Source: Gallibacterium genomosp. 1
GTDB lineage: Bacteria > Pseudomonadota > Gammaproteobacteria > Enterobacterales > Pasteurellaceae
Assembly (NCBI RefSeq): GCF_000771875.1
Contig: NZ_JPXX01000023.1
Location: 32,240-96,239, forward strand
DNA: 64,000 nucleotides
Reading direction: 5' to 3'
The notes below the pieces were generated by a model. The model was given only the letters and a program-made list of their open reading frames with translations, made no database searches and was not told where the DNA came from. Every line of letters starts with the position of its first letter. Positions within the stretch are counted from its first letter, which is position 1. This document shows positions 7,513-16,837 of the stretch, piece after piece. A program made the translations under genes and the position numbers.

Positions 7513-10029
7513 TTAATAAAACTGGCATTGTATTGGCACGATAAGTAATTTACCGTCTTCTTGTTCTGGTAACTGATAATTTGCTCGACAGTGATGTCCA
7601 TCCCAACTGAGATGAAGCTCACCTTTTTCAGCAATACCTCTGGTATAAATTTTGCCACCTTGTGCAACAACGCCAATAGATTTCTCATTTTGATCAAATA
7701 CTTCTGTTCCTAATGGTGGCAATTGTTCTTTGTTTTCGATTTCAAAGAACACGGATGAGCCTGCTGTGGTTGCAAAATTAATTAAAAGTGCTTGGTTAGC
7801 ACGAGGAATCACTTGTTGCTCGGTCGCAGCTAATTCAACAGAACTCGGCAAATTATTGCCATCTAAACCTATATAATTGATAGTATATGGTTCAACATAT
7901 GGCACGATACCATTACCAAAATAATCAATTTCATTACCTATTGCGCTATTAATCAACGCACCTTTTGCACCTTTGGCGTGAATAATCGCAAAGTTGTCAC
8001 CTAAATCATTGGATAATGTAATGCCTTTTGGATGAGCTACAACAGCTCCAGAAGCACCAACAGACATTTGTTGATTACCTTTATTACTACGACTCCATGA
8101 ACCATTAAGACGGGCAAAAGAACTAGAATAGGTGTTACTAAAAGCAATTGAACTAACATCACTTTGTTGTTGCTTACTGACAGAGAGAGTATAGGTATAA
8201 CGCTGTTGTTCACCCAATGTACCAGATAATGACGTATAGGCAGAATAGCCATCCTTAACGCTATGGCTAATATCTTGTGAAAGATAAGAGCCATTCGCGT
8301 TATCACCTAATGGTAATGATAGAGAAAGATAAATTCGTTTATCATTGTTGCCATCATTATTAATTGATTGAGAAAATGACAGACTATAATTTAATTTCTT
8401 GTAATTATTGCTATAGCCAATTTGGTATTCATTGCGTTTTTGCTTAGTTCCCCAATAGGTAAACGTACTTCCAGTAATATAAGCACCACCCCATCCGTCT
8501 TTAAATGTTTGACTTACAGATACCTGAAATTGATTTTTTGGGCGATAGCTATTCAATGATAAATTCAGTCCGTTTTCGTAAGCAAATTTCCGTTCATTTG
8601 CTAAAATGACATCTTGTAAACTGAAGTAATCGCGTGATAAATAACGATATGCAGCTAAAGTAACGTTTGTATTTGTTGGTTCGATATGCGTGTTATAACT
8701 AAAATAAAGATTGTATCCCTTAAATTTTTGATCAAGATTATGAAAAGTTGCATTAGAGAGCGTTGCATTTGCCGCAAATGCTCCAATCGGCGTATTAAAA
8801 GAAAGACCTAACAGCTCAGAATGGTAATCTTTAGACAGGATCGCCCCAAGATTCAATGTTAAATTATTAGTTAAACCATACTGCCAAGTGGCTTGTGCAA
8901 CATTTGTATCAAAAACAACATTACCATAACGATAACGTCCAGCAGCAATTTGATAACGGCTATAGCCTGGACGAATTAATTGTGCTGCCGCCGTATAAGG
9001 AACAGTAAAAGTGCGTTTTTCTCCATTTGCTTCTAAAATTTCTACTTGAATATCGCCACCATACCCTGTTGGAAAGAGATCATCAATTGAAAATGCCCCA
9101 GGAGGAACAGACACTTCTCGCAATAAATTGCCATTTTGCCGTATGCTGACAACAGCATTGCTATTCGCAACGCCACGAATAACGGGAGCATAACCGCGTT
9201 CAGAACTAGCCAACATTCTATCATCAGATGCTAACTTTATTCCACGCAGTGATAAACTATCCATCAAAACGCCATTAGTATATAAATCACCGATAGTTAA
9301 TTGCCCACGAAGTGCGGCAACATCGTGTTGTAAGTAAGTAGCGATCCGTTGGTAATGAGAATCTTGTTGTGGACTCCAACTCATAGCCCCACGATGACGT
9401 AATGCCCAACCAAACAAGTTTATACCTGACTCAATGCCTAGATAGCTTTGATAAAAATTTTGATCACTGTATTGGTAGCGATAATGGCTAGCGTTGTAAC
9501 GTAAAAATGCTACAGGAATACCATCTTGCCATTGTGCAGGTGAGATATAACCTTTTGGACGTTGCACAACTAGAGCCTGAGCAATATCCACATCTAATCG
9601 CAATTGCCCAGCATCAAAATTTACTTTTGCCTCTGGCACTTGTGGTGCAAATAAGCGACATTGCTTAACTTGATGAGTTTTACCTGAAAACGCAGCAGAT
9701 TTTAAATCTAATAATGTTAACAACGTTGGTGTAGCACAAAGTCCGATAGATTTTTGATCAGGAAGCTCCACAAATTGTAAAGTGATACGCCCACGTAACT
9801 CATTATTTACATAAACATCCGCAAGATATTCACCAGCAGGAATGGGATTCCCATAACTGAATCGTTGAATATCAATATTTTTTTGAGCTTCACTGCCGTA
9901 TAAGAAGCCAGGGTCAAATTCAACGTAGTCACTAGCATAACTATTGATGCAACAACTACTAAATAGCACCAATGATATATAGCTACGTCTAAATTTTGTT
10001 AAGGGTAAGAAAATATTTCGCATAATCAT
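7513..10029 (-). CDS. Fimbrial outer-membrane usher protein
   Basis: FimD/PapC-family usher, 838 residues, which forms the outer-membrane pore and assembles chaperone-delivered fimbrial subunits. A signal peptide (about residues 1-32, ending NSYAS) is followed by the N-terminal chaperone-binding domain (FDPGFLYGSE, DIQRFSYGNPIPAGEYLADVYVN). Then come the beta-barrel with the plug (GYAPVIRGVANSNAVVSIRQNG near 280) and C-terminal Ig-like domains with a cysteine pair near the end. Length is typical. It starts 6 bases after the chaperone stop. Two in-frame ATGs lie at 10029 and 10023; the choice does not affect the mature protein. Confidence 0.93.
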   Translation of the reverse strand: MIMRNIFLPLTKFRRSYISLVLFSSCCINSYASDYVEFDPGFLYGSEAQKNIDIQRFSYGNPIPAGEYLADVYVNNELRGRITLQFVELPDQKSIGLCATPTLLTLLDLKSAAFSGKTHQVKQCRLFAPQVPEAKVNFDAGQLRLDVDIAQALVVQRPKGYISPAQWQDGIPVAFLRYNASHYRYQYSDQNFYQSYLGIESGINLFGWALRHRGAMSWSPQQDSHYQRIATYLQHDVAALRGQLTIGDLYTNGVLMDSLSLRGIKLASDDRMLASSERGYAPVIRGVANSNAVVSIRQNGNLLREVSVPPGAFSIDDLFPTGYGGDIQVEILEANGEKRTFTVPYTAAAQLIRPGYSRYQIAAGRYRYGNVVFDTNVAQATWQYGLTNNLTLNLGAILSKDYHSELLGLSFNTPIGAFAANATLSNATFHNLDQKFKGYNLYFSYNTHIEPTNTNVTLAAYRYLSRDYFSLQDVILANERKFAYENGLNLSLNSYRPKNQFQVSVSQTFKDGWGGAYITGSTFTYWGTKQKRNEYQIGYSNNYKKLNYSLSFSQSINNDGNNDKRIYLSLSLPLGDNANGSYLSQDISHSVKDGYSAYTSLSGTLGEQQRYTYTLSVSKQQQSDVSSIAFSNTYSSSFARLNGSWSRSNKGNQQMSVGASGAVVAHPKGITLSNDLGDNFAIIHAKGAKGALINSAIGNEIDYFGNGIVPYVEPYTINYIGLDGNNLPSSVELAATEQQVIPRANQALLINFATTAGSSVFFEIENKEQLPPLGTEVFDQNEKSIGVVAQGGKIYTRGIAEKGELHLSWDGHHCRANYQLPEQEDGKLLIVPIQCQFY

Positions 10030-10035
10030 TAGGCA

Positions 10036-10749
10036 TTAATGTTGTAATGGGCTGCTTCCAAGTGAATCACTACCATAGTCATTAAGAATATCCCATTGTA
10101 CAGTAGTATCTTTTCCTGAAGGAACTTTGTTCAATTCAAAAACAGCTTTAGAAAACGGTGCAATCATATTAGCTCGTGAGGTTTTAGCCATATTTTTCCC
10201 TTGACCGACACCCGCACCGACATAGGTAATGTAATATGGCGTTGGATTATCCACTTGTAATTGTTTACCTTTTAATTGCCATTTTACTTTGGTGTAAGCT
10301 TCTGATGGTGAAAGAGGAAGATTCGCAGGGCGGTAAAATAGCTTAATACGGCTGCGTAATGCAATTTGTAAATAATTTTTGCTCTTATCTTTTGGTGATG
10401 GTGGAATATCTAACACATTTAAATAAAAAAGTGATTCCCGATCTGAGGGCAATGATCCCCCTGTATAAATTAAACGCAATGTCTGACCTTTATTCCCATC
10501 AACACGAGAAATAGGCGGTGTAATCACAAAGGGCGTTTGAATTTTTTCTGGTGGTGTATTAGCATCACCATCATCAATCCAAGCTTGCACTAATGAAGGT
10601 GAGTCGCCTACATTGGTTAATTGAACACTCACATTTTTGGCATCAGACGGATAAATTACCCGCGTGCCTGTAATAACAATATTTGCTGTCGAGGAAGAAG
10701 CCCAGAAAGCAGCCAATATAAAAATCGTAGCAAATCTTTTTTTTAACAT
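10036..10749 (-). CDS. Periplasmic fimbrial chaperone
   Basis: PapD-like chaperone of the F17D group that caps fimbrial subunits by donor-strand complementation, 237 residues. The signal peptide ends near SSSTA before NIVITGTRVIYP. The family signature SDRESLFYLNVLDIPP is near residues 102-117 and the subunit-binding RIKLFYRP strand near 135-142. I prefer the ATG at 10749 because GGCGGA is six bases upstream; an ATG at 10755 is the alternative and sits directly on that site. A terminator-like hairpin separates it from the fimbrillin gene, which would lower its expression relative to the major subunit. Confidence 0.92.
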   Translation of the reverse strand: MLKKRFATIFILAAFWASSSTANIVITGTRVIYPSDAKNVSVQLTNVGDSPSLVQAWIDDGDANTPPEKIQTPFVITPPISRVDGNKGQTLRLIYTGGSLPSDRESLFYLNVLDIPPSPKDKSKNYLQIALRSRIKLFYRPANLPLSPSEAYTKVKWQLKGKQLQVDNPTPYYITYVGAGVGQGKNMAKTSRANMIAPFSKAVFELNKVPSGKDTTVQWDILNDYGSDSLGSSPLQH

Positions 10750-10779
10750 AAACATCCGCCAACAAATACAAAGATGATA

Positions 10780-10809
10780 AAAAATCGGGCAGAATATCTG
10801 CCCGAAAAA
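10780..10809 (-). terminator. Intra-operon terminator after the fimbrillin gene
   Basis: Nine-base stem TCGGGCAGA (10785-10793) with TCTGCCCGA (10797-10805) and a three-base loop, followed by T residues on the minus strand. It lies between the major subunit gene and the chaperone and probably acts as an attenuator that keeps the major subunit in excess. Confidence 0.8.
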
Positions 10810-10824
10810 GAACTAGAACATAGA

Positions 10825-11421
10825 TTATTCGTATGCGATCATATAATCAACTTGACCTTTAACATTACCAGCAGTAACACTATTAGTTTCTGCATAATAA
10901 CGTGCTTTATATTGTAAAGTCGCAGACCCAGTTGGTGAAGAGCCACTTATTGCTACAGTTTTAGAGCCTTGTGCAGTAGCTGATTTAGAAATATCAATTA
11001 CATTAGTGTTATCGGAAGCATTATTAGCAATTTGAACAGTCACGCCAGTGGCTGGAGTATCAGTGGCTTTATTAACTAAACGCCCTTCTGCACTCACTTT
11101 TTGAGGCTCATTAATAAAGGCAGCATAAATTTTTTCGTTAGTAGCAAATGCTCCGCCTCCTGTTTTACTACAATTTGTTAGTTTAATTTCAAATGGAGTA
11201 TCCATTGCGGTAGCACCTTGGTTAGGCAATGCAGATTTAGAAATTGTAGCTAAGGTAACAGTAATATCAGGAGTGCCTTCATTAATTGTACAAGTAGTAT
11301 CCACAATTTTACCGTTGATAGTAATAGTGCCTCTTTGTGCTGGTGGATCATCCGCAAACGCACCTTGTGCCGATAAGCCTAAACCAGCGGTAATTAAAGT
11401 TGTTAAAAGTAATTTTTTCAT
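10825..11421 (-). CDS. F17-like major fimbrial subunit
   Basis: Major pilin of the chaperone-usher fimbria, 198 residues. The signal peptide (MKKLLLTTLITAGLGLSAQG to AFA) is followed by a mature protein that begins DDPPAQRGTITINGKIVDTTC. The disulfide-forming cysteines are in DTTCTIN and LTNCSK, and the protein ends with VDYMIAYE, with the conserved penultimate tyrosine used by pilin beta-strands. An AAGGAG site lies 9 bases before the ATG. In Gallibacterium a related F17-like subunit is called FlfA; I infer the relation from features rather than alignment. First gene of the operon, behind a promoter with a poly-G tract. Confidence 0.9.
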   Translation of the reverse strand: MKKLLLTTLITAGLGLSAQGAFADDPPAQRGTITINGKIVDTTCTINEGTPDITVTLATISKSALPNQGATAMDTPFEIKLTNCSKTGGGAFATNEKIYAAFINEPQKVSAEGRLVNKATDTPATGVTVQIANNASDNTNVIDISKSATAQGSKTVAISGSSPTGSATLQYKARYYAETNSVTAGNVKGQVDYMIAYE

Positions 11422-11462
11422 TTTTTCAAATACTCCTTCAGGATTAAGTTAATTTACGTAGG

Positions 11463-11493
11463 AGTATACATAAGTTTTTAGGGGGGGGGGCAA
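11463..11493 (-). promoter_or_regulatory. Fimbrial promoter with poly-G phase-variation tract
   Basis: Read on the minus strand, TTGCCC (11493-11488) is a plausible -35 and TATACT (11468-11463) a strong -10 element. The spacer is 19 bases and is mostly the homopolymer of ten G (plus strand 11481-11490). The -10 element lies about 42 bases ahead of the fimbrillin ATG. Slipped-strand changes in the tract would alter -35/-10 spacing: eight G would give the optimal 17. Confidence 0.75.
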
Positions 11494-11669
11494 GTAAATT
11501 TTACTAAAGAAATGTAAATTTACACGTAAGGATAGAAATATTTAAAAACACCTTTCAAATAAACTCAATATAATCAATATGTTAGCTTGTATAAACAGAA
11601 AATTTAATATCACTACTCCATTTGGGCGTAAACAATATAAATAAAGAAAAAAGCAAAAGAGTTGAATGC

Positions 11670-11935
11670 TCTGATCCCGAAAAGTTTGGCTATTGTTTTA
11701 AGGACTGAATTCTATATTGAACAGGACTCAGTCCATTTAATGTTAATTAAATTCTGTTTTCATTGTAATAACGAACATATTCTTTGATAACAAATTCCAG
11801 TTCTTCAATGCTTTCGAAGGTGTTGTTATAAAAACATTTCACCTTCATCCGACCAAAGAAACTTTCCATAGCAGCATTATCTAAACAATTTTCTTTCCTC
11901 GACATATTCAGCACAATATTGTGCTGAGTGGGTTG
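11670..11935 (-). mobile_element. IS3-family (IS150 group) remnant with transposase C-terminus
   Basis: Minus-strand translation from about 11935 to 11690 gives the C-terminal end of an OrfB transposase. It includes NMSRKENCLDNAAMESFFGR, with the last catalytic glutamate of the DDE triad, followed by KVKCFYNN and YVRYYNENRI. A nonsense TAA at 11747-11749 interrupts the final stretch, where related proteins continue LTLNGLSPVQYR, as this one does after the stop. An IS-end-like sequence, CTGATCCCGAAAAGTTTGG, follows at 11671-11689. The 5' part of the element is absent. This occupies most of the gap between the fimbrial promoter and the YcgL gene; the rest of that gap shows nothing recognisable. 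Confidence 0.8.
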
Positions 11936-11952
11936 TGTTGCGGAAGAATTAA

Positions 11953-12213
11953 CTAATTTTTAAGTGTTTTCAAGAGATTTTCTACCGGCGGAGGCATCTG
12001 TAAGTAGAATCCATTTTGCTCAATCTGCTCTTTAACATTTTGATTATCTGTATGAATTAATTTCTTTTTTCCGTCTAAATTGAACAACATCACAAATTGA
12101 GGTGTCCCAAAAGCGTTTAATAATGACTCAGGTACTGATGAAAAATCATCTCTTTTTTCAATATAAAGATACATTCCATCTTTTCTGCGACTTTTATAAA
12201 TAGCACACAACAT
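11953..12213 (-). CDS. YcgL domain protein
   Basis: Small cytoplasmic protein of 86 residues from the YcgL (DUF709) family, with the typical start [23 protein letters not shown] and the conserved [11 protein letters not shown] block. The function of the family is not established. It begins two bases after the ubiG stop and is therefore the last gene of the long leftward operon. Downstream of it lies the IS remnant, and no clear terminator is visible in between. Confidence 0.88.
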   Translation of the reverse strand: MLCAIYKSRRKDGMYLYIEKRDDFSSVPESLLNAFGTPQFVMLFNLDGKKKLIHTDNQNVKEQIEQNGFYLQMPPPVENLLKTLKN

Positions 12214-12215
12214 TG

Positions 12216-12959
12216 TTATACCTCATTCTGACTATGGCAAAATACTCCCCAATAATTGGCGCTGACATCATCATTAAGCCAAAAATTACCTGTAAGCAGG
12301 TTATAGTGATATCCTTTCAATTGCTGACAAGCTAATCCAACTTGGTCGCAATAAGCCAATAATTCCGCTGGTTTAATAAATTTTTCATAATCGTGGGTAC
12401 CTTGAGGTAACATTTTCAAAACATATTCCGCACCAATCACTACTAATGCCCAAGCTTTCAAAGTGCGATTAATGGTGGACATAAACAATACTCCATCAGG
12501 TTTTAATAACTCCCGACAACTACGAATAATTGAGAGCGGATCAGGAACGTGTTCCAACATCTCCATACAAGTAATTACATCAAATTTTTCTGCTTGAAGT
12601 TGTTGATGTTGCTGTAAAAAATCCTCAATTGTAGATTGCTGATAATCGATTATTAAATTATTGTCTTGTGCGTGTTGTTTGGCAACGGCAAGTGGCTGTG
12701 GGCTCATATCAATACCGGTTACGTTTGCGCCGGATTTTGCCATACTTTCAGATAAAATACCGCCACCACAACCAACATCCAGCACTTTTTTCCCATTCAA
12801 CCCATTGCTGTGTTGCAAAATATAATTCAAACGCAAAGGGTTTAATTGATGAATTGGTTTAAAATCACCATTTAAATCCCACCAACTCGCCGCCATTTTG
12901 GAAAATTTATCCAATTCTTGCTGATCTATATTTTTATTTTCCGAATTTAGCTGTTGCAT
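12216..12959 (-). CDS. ubiG: Ubiquinone biosynthesis O-methyltransferase UbiG
   Basis: SAM-dependent methyltransferase that performs both O-methylation steps of ubiquinone synthesis, 247 residues. SAM-binding motif I is [16 protein letters not shown] near residues 60-75, followed by the acidic VTGIDMS loop. The family sequences [16 protein letters not shown] near 124 and LFMSTINRT near 156 are present, as is the N-terminal [21 protein letters not shown]. It lies 12 bases behind the phospho-transferase gene of the polysaccharide cluster and two bases ahead of the YcgL gene, so this housekeeping gene is probably co-transcribed with surface-polysaccharide genes. Confidence 0.95.
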   Translation of the reverse strand: MQQLNSENKNIDQQELDKFSKMAASWWDLNGDFKPIHQLNPLRLNYILQHSNGLNGKKVLDVGCGGGILSESMAKSGANVTGIDMSPQPLAVAKQHAQDNNLIIDYQQSTIEDFLQQHQQLQAEKFDVITCMEMLEHVPDPLSIIRSCRELLKPDGVLFMSTINRTLKAWALVVIGAEYVLKMLPQGTHDYEKFIKPAELLAYCDQVGLACQQLKGYHYNLLTGNFWLNDDVSANYWGVFCHSQNEV

Positions 12960-12971
12960 ATTTATCTCCCT

Positions 12972-14849
12972 TTACTTAGCCCATTGGTTATTATCCAACA
13001 TCATATCCGCTAAAGTAACTCTTTGTTTGAATTTTAATATTTGCTGTCTTAATTCATCATTATCATTACTTATAGACAACTGCTTCTGTTCTAAAAAAGT
13101 AGCTGTTCCGGCAGGACTGATCATACCAATAATTTGTCCGTTACTGACAAATAATGTCGGTGCAGTTGTTTTTGGATGTAATAAAGATTGTCCGAAAGTA
13201 GATATCGGCGTATCAATACCCAATAAATCCAACATTGTTGGAAATAAATCATATTGTGAAGCAAATTGAGATTCTCTTTTTGCCGGTAAACTGCCATCCG
13301 GTGAATAAACAATCAAAGGAATATGAAACTGCTCTTTTAAATTTTCTGAAGGTAATGAATTTAATGTATGATCCGCAGTAAAAATAAAAATAGTATTTTG
13401 ATACCAAGGCTGTTTTTCGGCTGCTTTCATAAATTGTTCCAATGACCAATCAGAATAACGAAGAGTATTTAAAAAACCATTTTCATTAGATTGATCATGC
13501 GGATAAATATGAAACTCTTCACCAGCATCAGCAAAAGGTTCGTGTGTAGATCCAGTAAATAAAAAAGCAAAAAAAGGTTTACTTTCTGGTGTTTCATTTA
13601 ATTTATTTAATAAAAATTGTAGGCTATCATAATCCCAGCCGAAATGTGGTGGTTCCTGTGGATATTTTTTTATAATAGGAACATCTTCCTTGCCATAATA
13701 TTCTTGGAATCCAAGAACATTAGCAATACTGTTTACATTGAAAGATCTACGGTTGGATGTCTGCATCATAATAGTGCGATACTGATGATCATTTAATATT
13801 TTACCAATCCTACTTATCTTATTTAATTCTAATCCAAAACCCAATACCGGATGATTATTTAATGCTGGTACAGACGATAGAACTGCTTGAATACCAATAA
13901 TACTCCTTTTCCCTGCAGCATAATAATTATCCCAAACTATTGATTTTTCAATTAATGAATCGATAAAAGGTGTAACATTATAATTACGATGTGCCAAACC
14001 ATCAATATATTTATAACTCCAACTTTCCAGTAAAATAAAAACTATATTTTTATAATTTTCTTTCTCATTTGATTGGAATAAAAACACATCATCTCTAAAA
14101 GAGATTTGATCTTTTTCTTTATCCGTTAATAAATTTATTGGTCCTAATTTTTCTTGCTTACGGAACTGCTTCCACACAACAAATGGACTATTTAAAACTA
14201 GATTAGCTTGTGAAGCTGATATTGTATTCTCGAAAGCATCCGCATAACTAATTGGTCTACCTTGAATAATCATTCCTCGTGCTAGCCAAAAACAAAAAAT
14301 AAGAAAAGAAGTTCCCAATAAAATGCGAGAAAATATAGAACTCGAATTCAAATTTACACTATTTTTTAATGGATAAATAATAAAAGCAATATAACTTAAT
14401 ATTATCATCCCTAATATAATAAATCCTGAAATGGTGTATAGTAAACGTGATTTAAAAGCAACATCAAAAAGAAAACCTATATCTTTATTAACTAAAAAAA
14501 TTTCTCTACCCAAATGACGATACACTTCACCAAAATAAGCCAAATCTATCAAAGAAATGATAGAAAAAACAATAAAAAAAATTAGTGAAAAATAAGATAA
14601 AACCTTTTGAAATCTTAAAGAACCAATTATAGAAAAAGGTAATATGCTAATTAATAAAATAGGAGACAAGAAAATAACACTAATATTAAGATCAAATCTA
14701 ATTCCATACAAAAAAGATTGTAATAGCTCTTTTATACTAATCTGATCAAGAAAATAATCTGGATATAATCCAATAAATAATAATCGAAAAAATAAAAATA
14801 AAAAAATTGAAAAAATAAGTAATTTTACTGGTAGCTTTAATTGCTGCAT
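12972..14849 (-). CDS. LTA synthase-like sulfatase-family membrane phospho-transferase
   Basis: Inner-membrane enzyme of the alkaline phosphatase/sulfatase superfamily (COG1368, LtaS/OpgB type), 625 residues. About five membrane helices occupy residues 1-200, followed by a periplasmic catalytic domain. Metal-site residues are visible in NIVFILLESWS (near 270), GSTHEPF (near 430) and FTADHTLN (near 485). In the nucleophile region GKRSIIGIQAVLSS a serine stands where many relatives have threonine. Relatives transfer phosphoglycerol or phosphoethanolamine to surface glycans; the group transferred here is unknown. As the last dedicated gene of the polysaccharide cluster it probably decorates that glycan. 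Confidence 0.8.
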   Translation of the reverse strand: MQQLKLPVKLLIFSIFLFLFFRLLFIGLYPDYFLDQISIKELLQSFLYGIRFDLNISVIFLSPILLISILPFSIIGSLRFQKVLSYFSLIFFIVFSIISLIDLAYFGEVYRHLGREIFLVNKDIGFLFDVAFKSRLLYTISGFIILGMIILSYIAFIIYPLKNSVNLNSSSIFSRILLGTSFLIFCFWLARGMIIQGRPISYADAFENTISASQANLVLNSPFVVWKQFRKQEKLGPINLLTDKEKDQISFRDDVFLFQSNEKENYKNIVFILLESWSYKYIDGLAHRNYNVTPFIDSLIEKSIVWDNYYAAGKRSIIGIQAVLSSVPALNNHPVLGFGLELNKISRIGKILNDHQYRTIMMQTSNRRSFNVNSIANVLGFQEYYGKEDVPIIKKYPQEPPHFGWDYDSLQFLLNKLNETPESKPFFAFLFTGSTHEPFADAGEEFHIYPHDQSNENGFLNTLRYSDWSLEQFMKAAEKQPWYQNTIFIFTADHTLNSLPSENLKEQFHIPLIVYSPDGSLPAKRESQFASQYDLFPTMLDLLGIDTPISTFGQSLLHPKTTAPTLFVSNGQIIGMISPAGTATFLEQKQLSISNDNDELRQQILKFKQRVTLADMMLDNNQWAK

Positions 14850-14859
14850 CTATTAAGTC

Positions 14860-16002
14860 CTAATTAAATAATACTGTTTGCAATAAGGTGGCTAATTTTT
14901 TATATCCAATAGGATTAAAATGCAATCCATCAGAAGTGAATGCTAAGTCTAATTGATGATATTGATCCTGCAAAACACTGTTCACATCAACCAATGTAAT
15001 ATTTTTATCAGAAAAATAATCTCTCAATTGCTGATTAAAATCATCAATCATCTTACTGTTAACTTCTCGTTTAAAAGCAACATAACTTACTTCCATTAAA
15101 TAGATTCGACTTTCTGCATTAATTTTTCTCAAATATTGCACTGTTTGATCCAACCAATAAAGCGTATCTTCTGCGTGCCAACCAACACGAAACATTTCAT
15201 TAATACCTAAAAATATTAAGGTATCTTTTCCTAACCCTTTTATTAATTGCTTCTGTAAAATTAGTTCAACATATTGTTGAGTGGTAATGCCGCCGATGCC
15301 TAAATTGTTCACTTCAATATTATTTAACTGTTCAATTTGCCAATAATCCCAAAGAGAATGCCCTACCAATGTAATATCGGAAATACGATTAAAATCTTTA
15401 GATTTTTCTCTTATTCTACGTTGAACATTTAATAAAGAAGTTTGATTTTTTATTCTTAATTGCAAAATTGCTTTTACCCATTCATATTCAAAGCTATCTT
15501 CAATAAATAATGATCCTTCTTTATCCATCATATAAGTTTGAATATTCACCAACTTATTTAACGTATTAAATGGCAATCGATACAAATAAATTGAATGATT
15601 TTCCTGTTTTCTAGGATCAATAGAATATAAATAATCTGTTTCCTGCTGTTCGAATAATCGGCAACATTGCTCGATCTGTTCGGTTTTGCGTAGAGGTGTT
15701 TCAGGCATTAAAATCACAGCATAATCATTCTGTTTTGCCATTGGATCTAATTGTTGCCAAATAGTCAATAATGCTTGTACTGAACAAATCGGCTTCTCCA
15801 CTTTAAAAACATCGATAGGGTAAGTTTTTAAAGCATCTTTATATTGTTGTTTATCAGTAATAACAATAATTCGTTCAAAACATTTTGCTGCCAATGCTGA
15901 TTCTATGCTATAACCGGCAACCAATTTACCTTCCAGCATCAACACATTTTTATTAATTAAATTTTCTGATGAAAATACCGGAATTAATGCCACTTTTTTC
16001 AT
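14860..16002 (-). CDS. Cytidylyltransferase-like/SGNH hydrolase fusion
   Basis: Two-domain protein of 380 residues. The N-terminal half (1 to about 205) resembles acylneuraminate (CMP-sugar) cytidylyltransferases: VALIPVFSSENLINKNVLMLEGKLVAGYSIESALA, then IIVITD and VILMPETPLR. The usual basic nucleotide-binding loop (R-x-G-S-K-R) is absent. The C-terminal half is an SGNH esterase fold with blocks LVGHSLWDYW, NLGIGGITTQQY, FLGINEMFR and SDGLHFNPIGY; block I has GHS rather than GDS. Fusions of NeuA with an esterase are known in sialic acid loci, but no neuB or neuC is visible here. The N-terminal activity is doubtful; the esterase may remove acetyl groups from the glycan. Confidence 0.7.
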   Translation of the reverse strand: MKKVALIPVFSSENLINKNVLMLEGKLVAGYSIESALAAKCFERIIVITDKQQYKDALKTYPIDVFKVEKPICSVQALLTIWQQLDPMAKQNDYAVILMPETPLRKTEQIEQCCRLFEQQETDYLYSIDPRKQENHSIYLYRLPFNTLNKLVNIQTYMMDKEGSLFIEDSFEYEWVKAILQLRIKNQTSLLNVQRRIREKSKDFNRISDITLVGHSLWDYWQIEQLNNIEVNNLGIGGITTQQYVELILQKQLIKGLGKDTLIFLGINEMFRVGWHAEDTLYWLDQTVQYLRKINAESRIYLMEVSYVAFKREVNSKMIDDFNQQLRDYFSDKNITLVDVNSVLQDQYHQLDLAFTSDGLHFNPIGYKKLATLLQTVLFN

Positions 16003-16010
16003 TTTTATTC

Positions 16011-16820
16011 CTAAATTTTTCTTAATAATTTATAAACTTTCCCTAATAGTTTTCCCGGTAAAATTCGGGTAAATGCACGCACAAAAAATACTGCTAATGC
16101 GCCGATTGGATTCTGTACACCTAATTTTATTTTTAATTTGGCTAATTTCCATTCACTCTTAAAATATTGCATACCACGACGACGATTATACATATTTTGC
16201 CCTGCTCGCATTTTAATTAAAATATCAGGCAAATTATGTGCAATATAACCGGCACTTAAAAAACGTAACCATAAATTATAATCTTCTAAAAATAGGTGAT
16301 GCTGATAACCGCCTACTGCTTGAATTGCTGATTTTTTATATGCCAATGCCATATGGTTGAACGGGCTGCGCACCGGTGCCATTTTTTTGATATCTGCATC
16401 TTCAACCGGCACACGGCGAATTGAAGTAACTCCCGGATTAGCCTCATCAAATTCCTCGATTTGTCCACCAACCATAGACACCTCCGGATGGGCTTCGATA
16501 TAAGCAACCTGTTTCGCAAAACGATCTTGAACACACAGATCATCAGTATCCATCCGGAATACCCATTCATTGCTGCACTCTATCAATCCAGCATTTAGCG
16601 CTTTACCTAAACCTACATTCTCTGGTAGCGGCACAATCTTAATCGGTAATTTCTGTTGCCATTCATCAACACAATCTTGCAACTGCTGCGGTATCTGCCC
16701 ATCAAACACTAAAACAATTTCACTCGCCGGAACAGTTTGTACCGCTAAACTAGCAAAACATTGAGACAAATATTCCGCTTTTTCTTTATAATACAAAGAC
16801 ATCAAAACTGAAAACTTCAT
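16011..16820 (-). CDS. Glycosyltransferase family 2
   Basis: Cytoplasmic GT-A glycosyltransferase, 269 residues, of the type seen in capsule and O-antigen loci. The nucleotide-sugar fold is clear: FSVLMSLYYKEKAEYLSQCFASL at the N-terminus, EIVLVFDG near residue 37, ALNAGL near 73 and the metal-binding MDTDD near 92. A later RSPFNHMALAYKK segment and EDYNLWLRFL near 180 are typical of this group. The ATG at 16820 has AAGGAG six bases upstream, so I excluded the GTG at 16835. It sits 17 bases after the GT4 gene and 8 bases before the fusion gene. Donor and acceptor sugars are unknown. Confidence 0.88.
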   Translation of the reverse strand: MKFSVLMSLYYKEKAEYLSQCFASLAVQTVPASEIVLVFDGQIPQQLQDCVDEWQQKLPIKIVPLPENVGLGKALNAGLIECSNEWVFRMDTDDLCVQDRFAKQVAYIEAHPEVSMVGGQIEEFDEANPGVTSIRRVPVEDADIKKMAPVRSPFNHMALAYKKSAIQAVGGYQHHLFLEDYNLWLRFLSAGYIAHNLPDILIKMRAGQNMYNRRRGMQYFKSEWKLAKLKIKLGVQNPIGALAVFFVRAFTRILPGKLLGKVYKLLRKI

Positions 16821-16837
16821 TAAAAACTCCTTCACAC

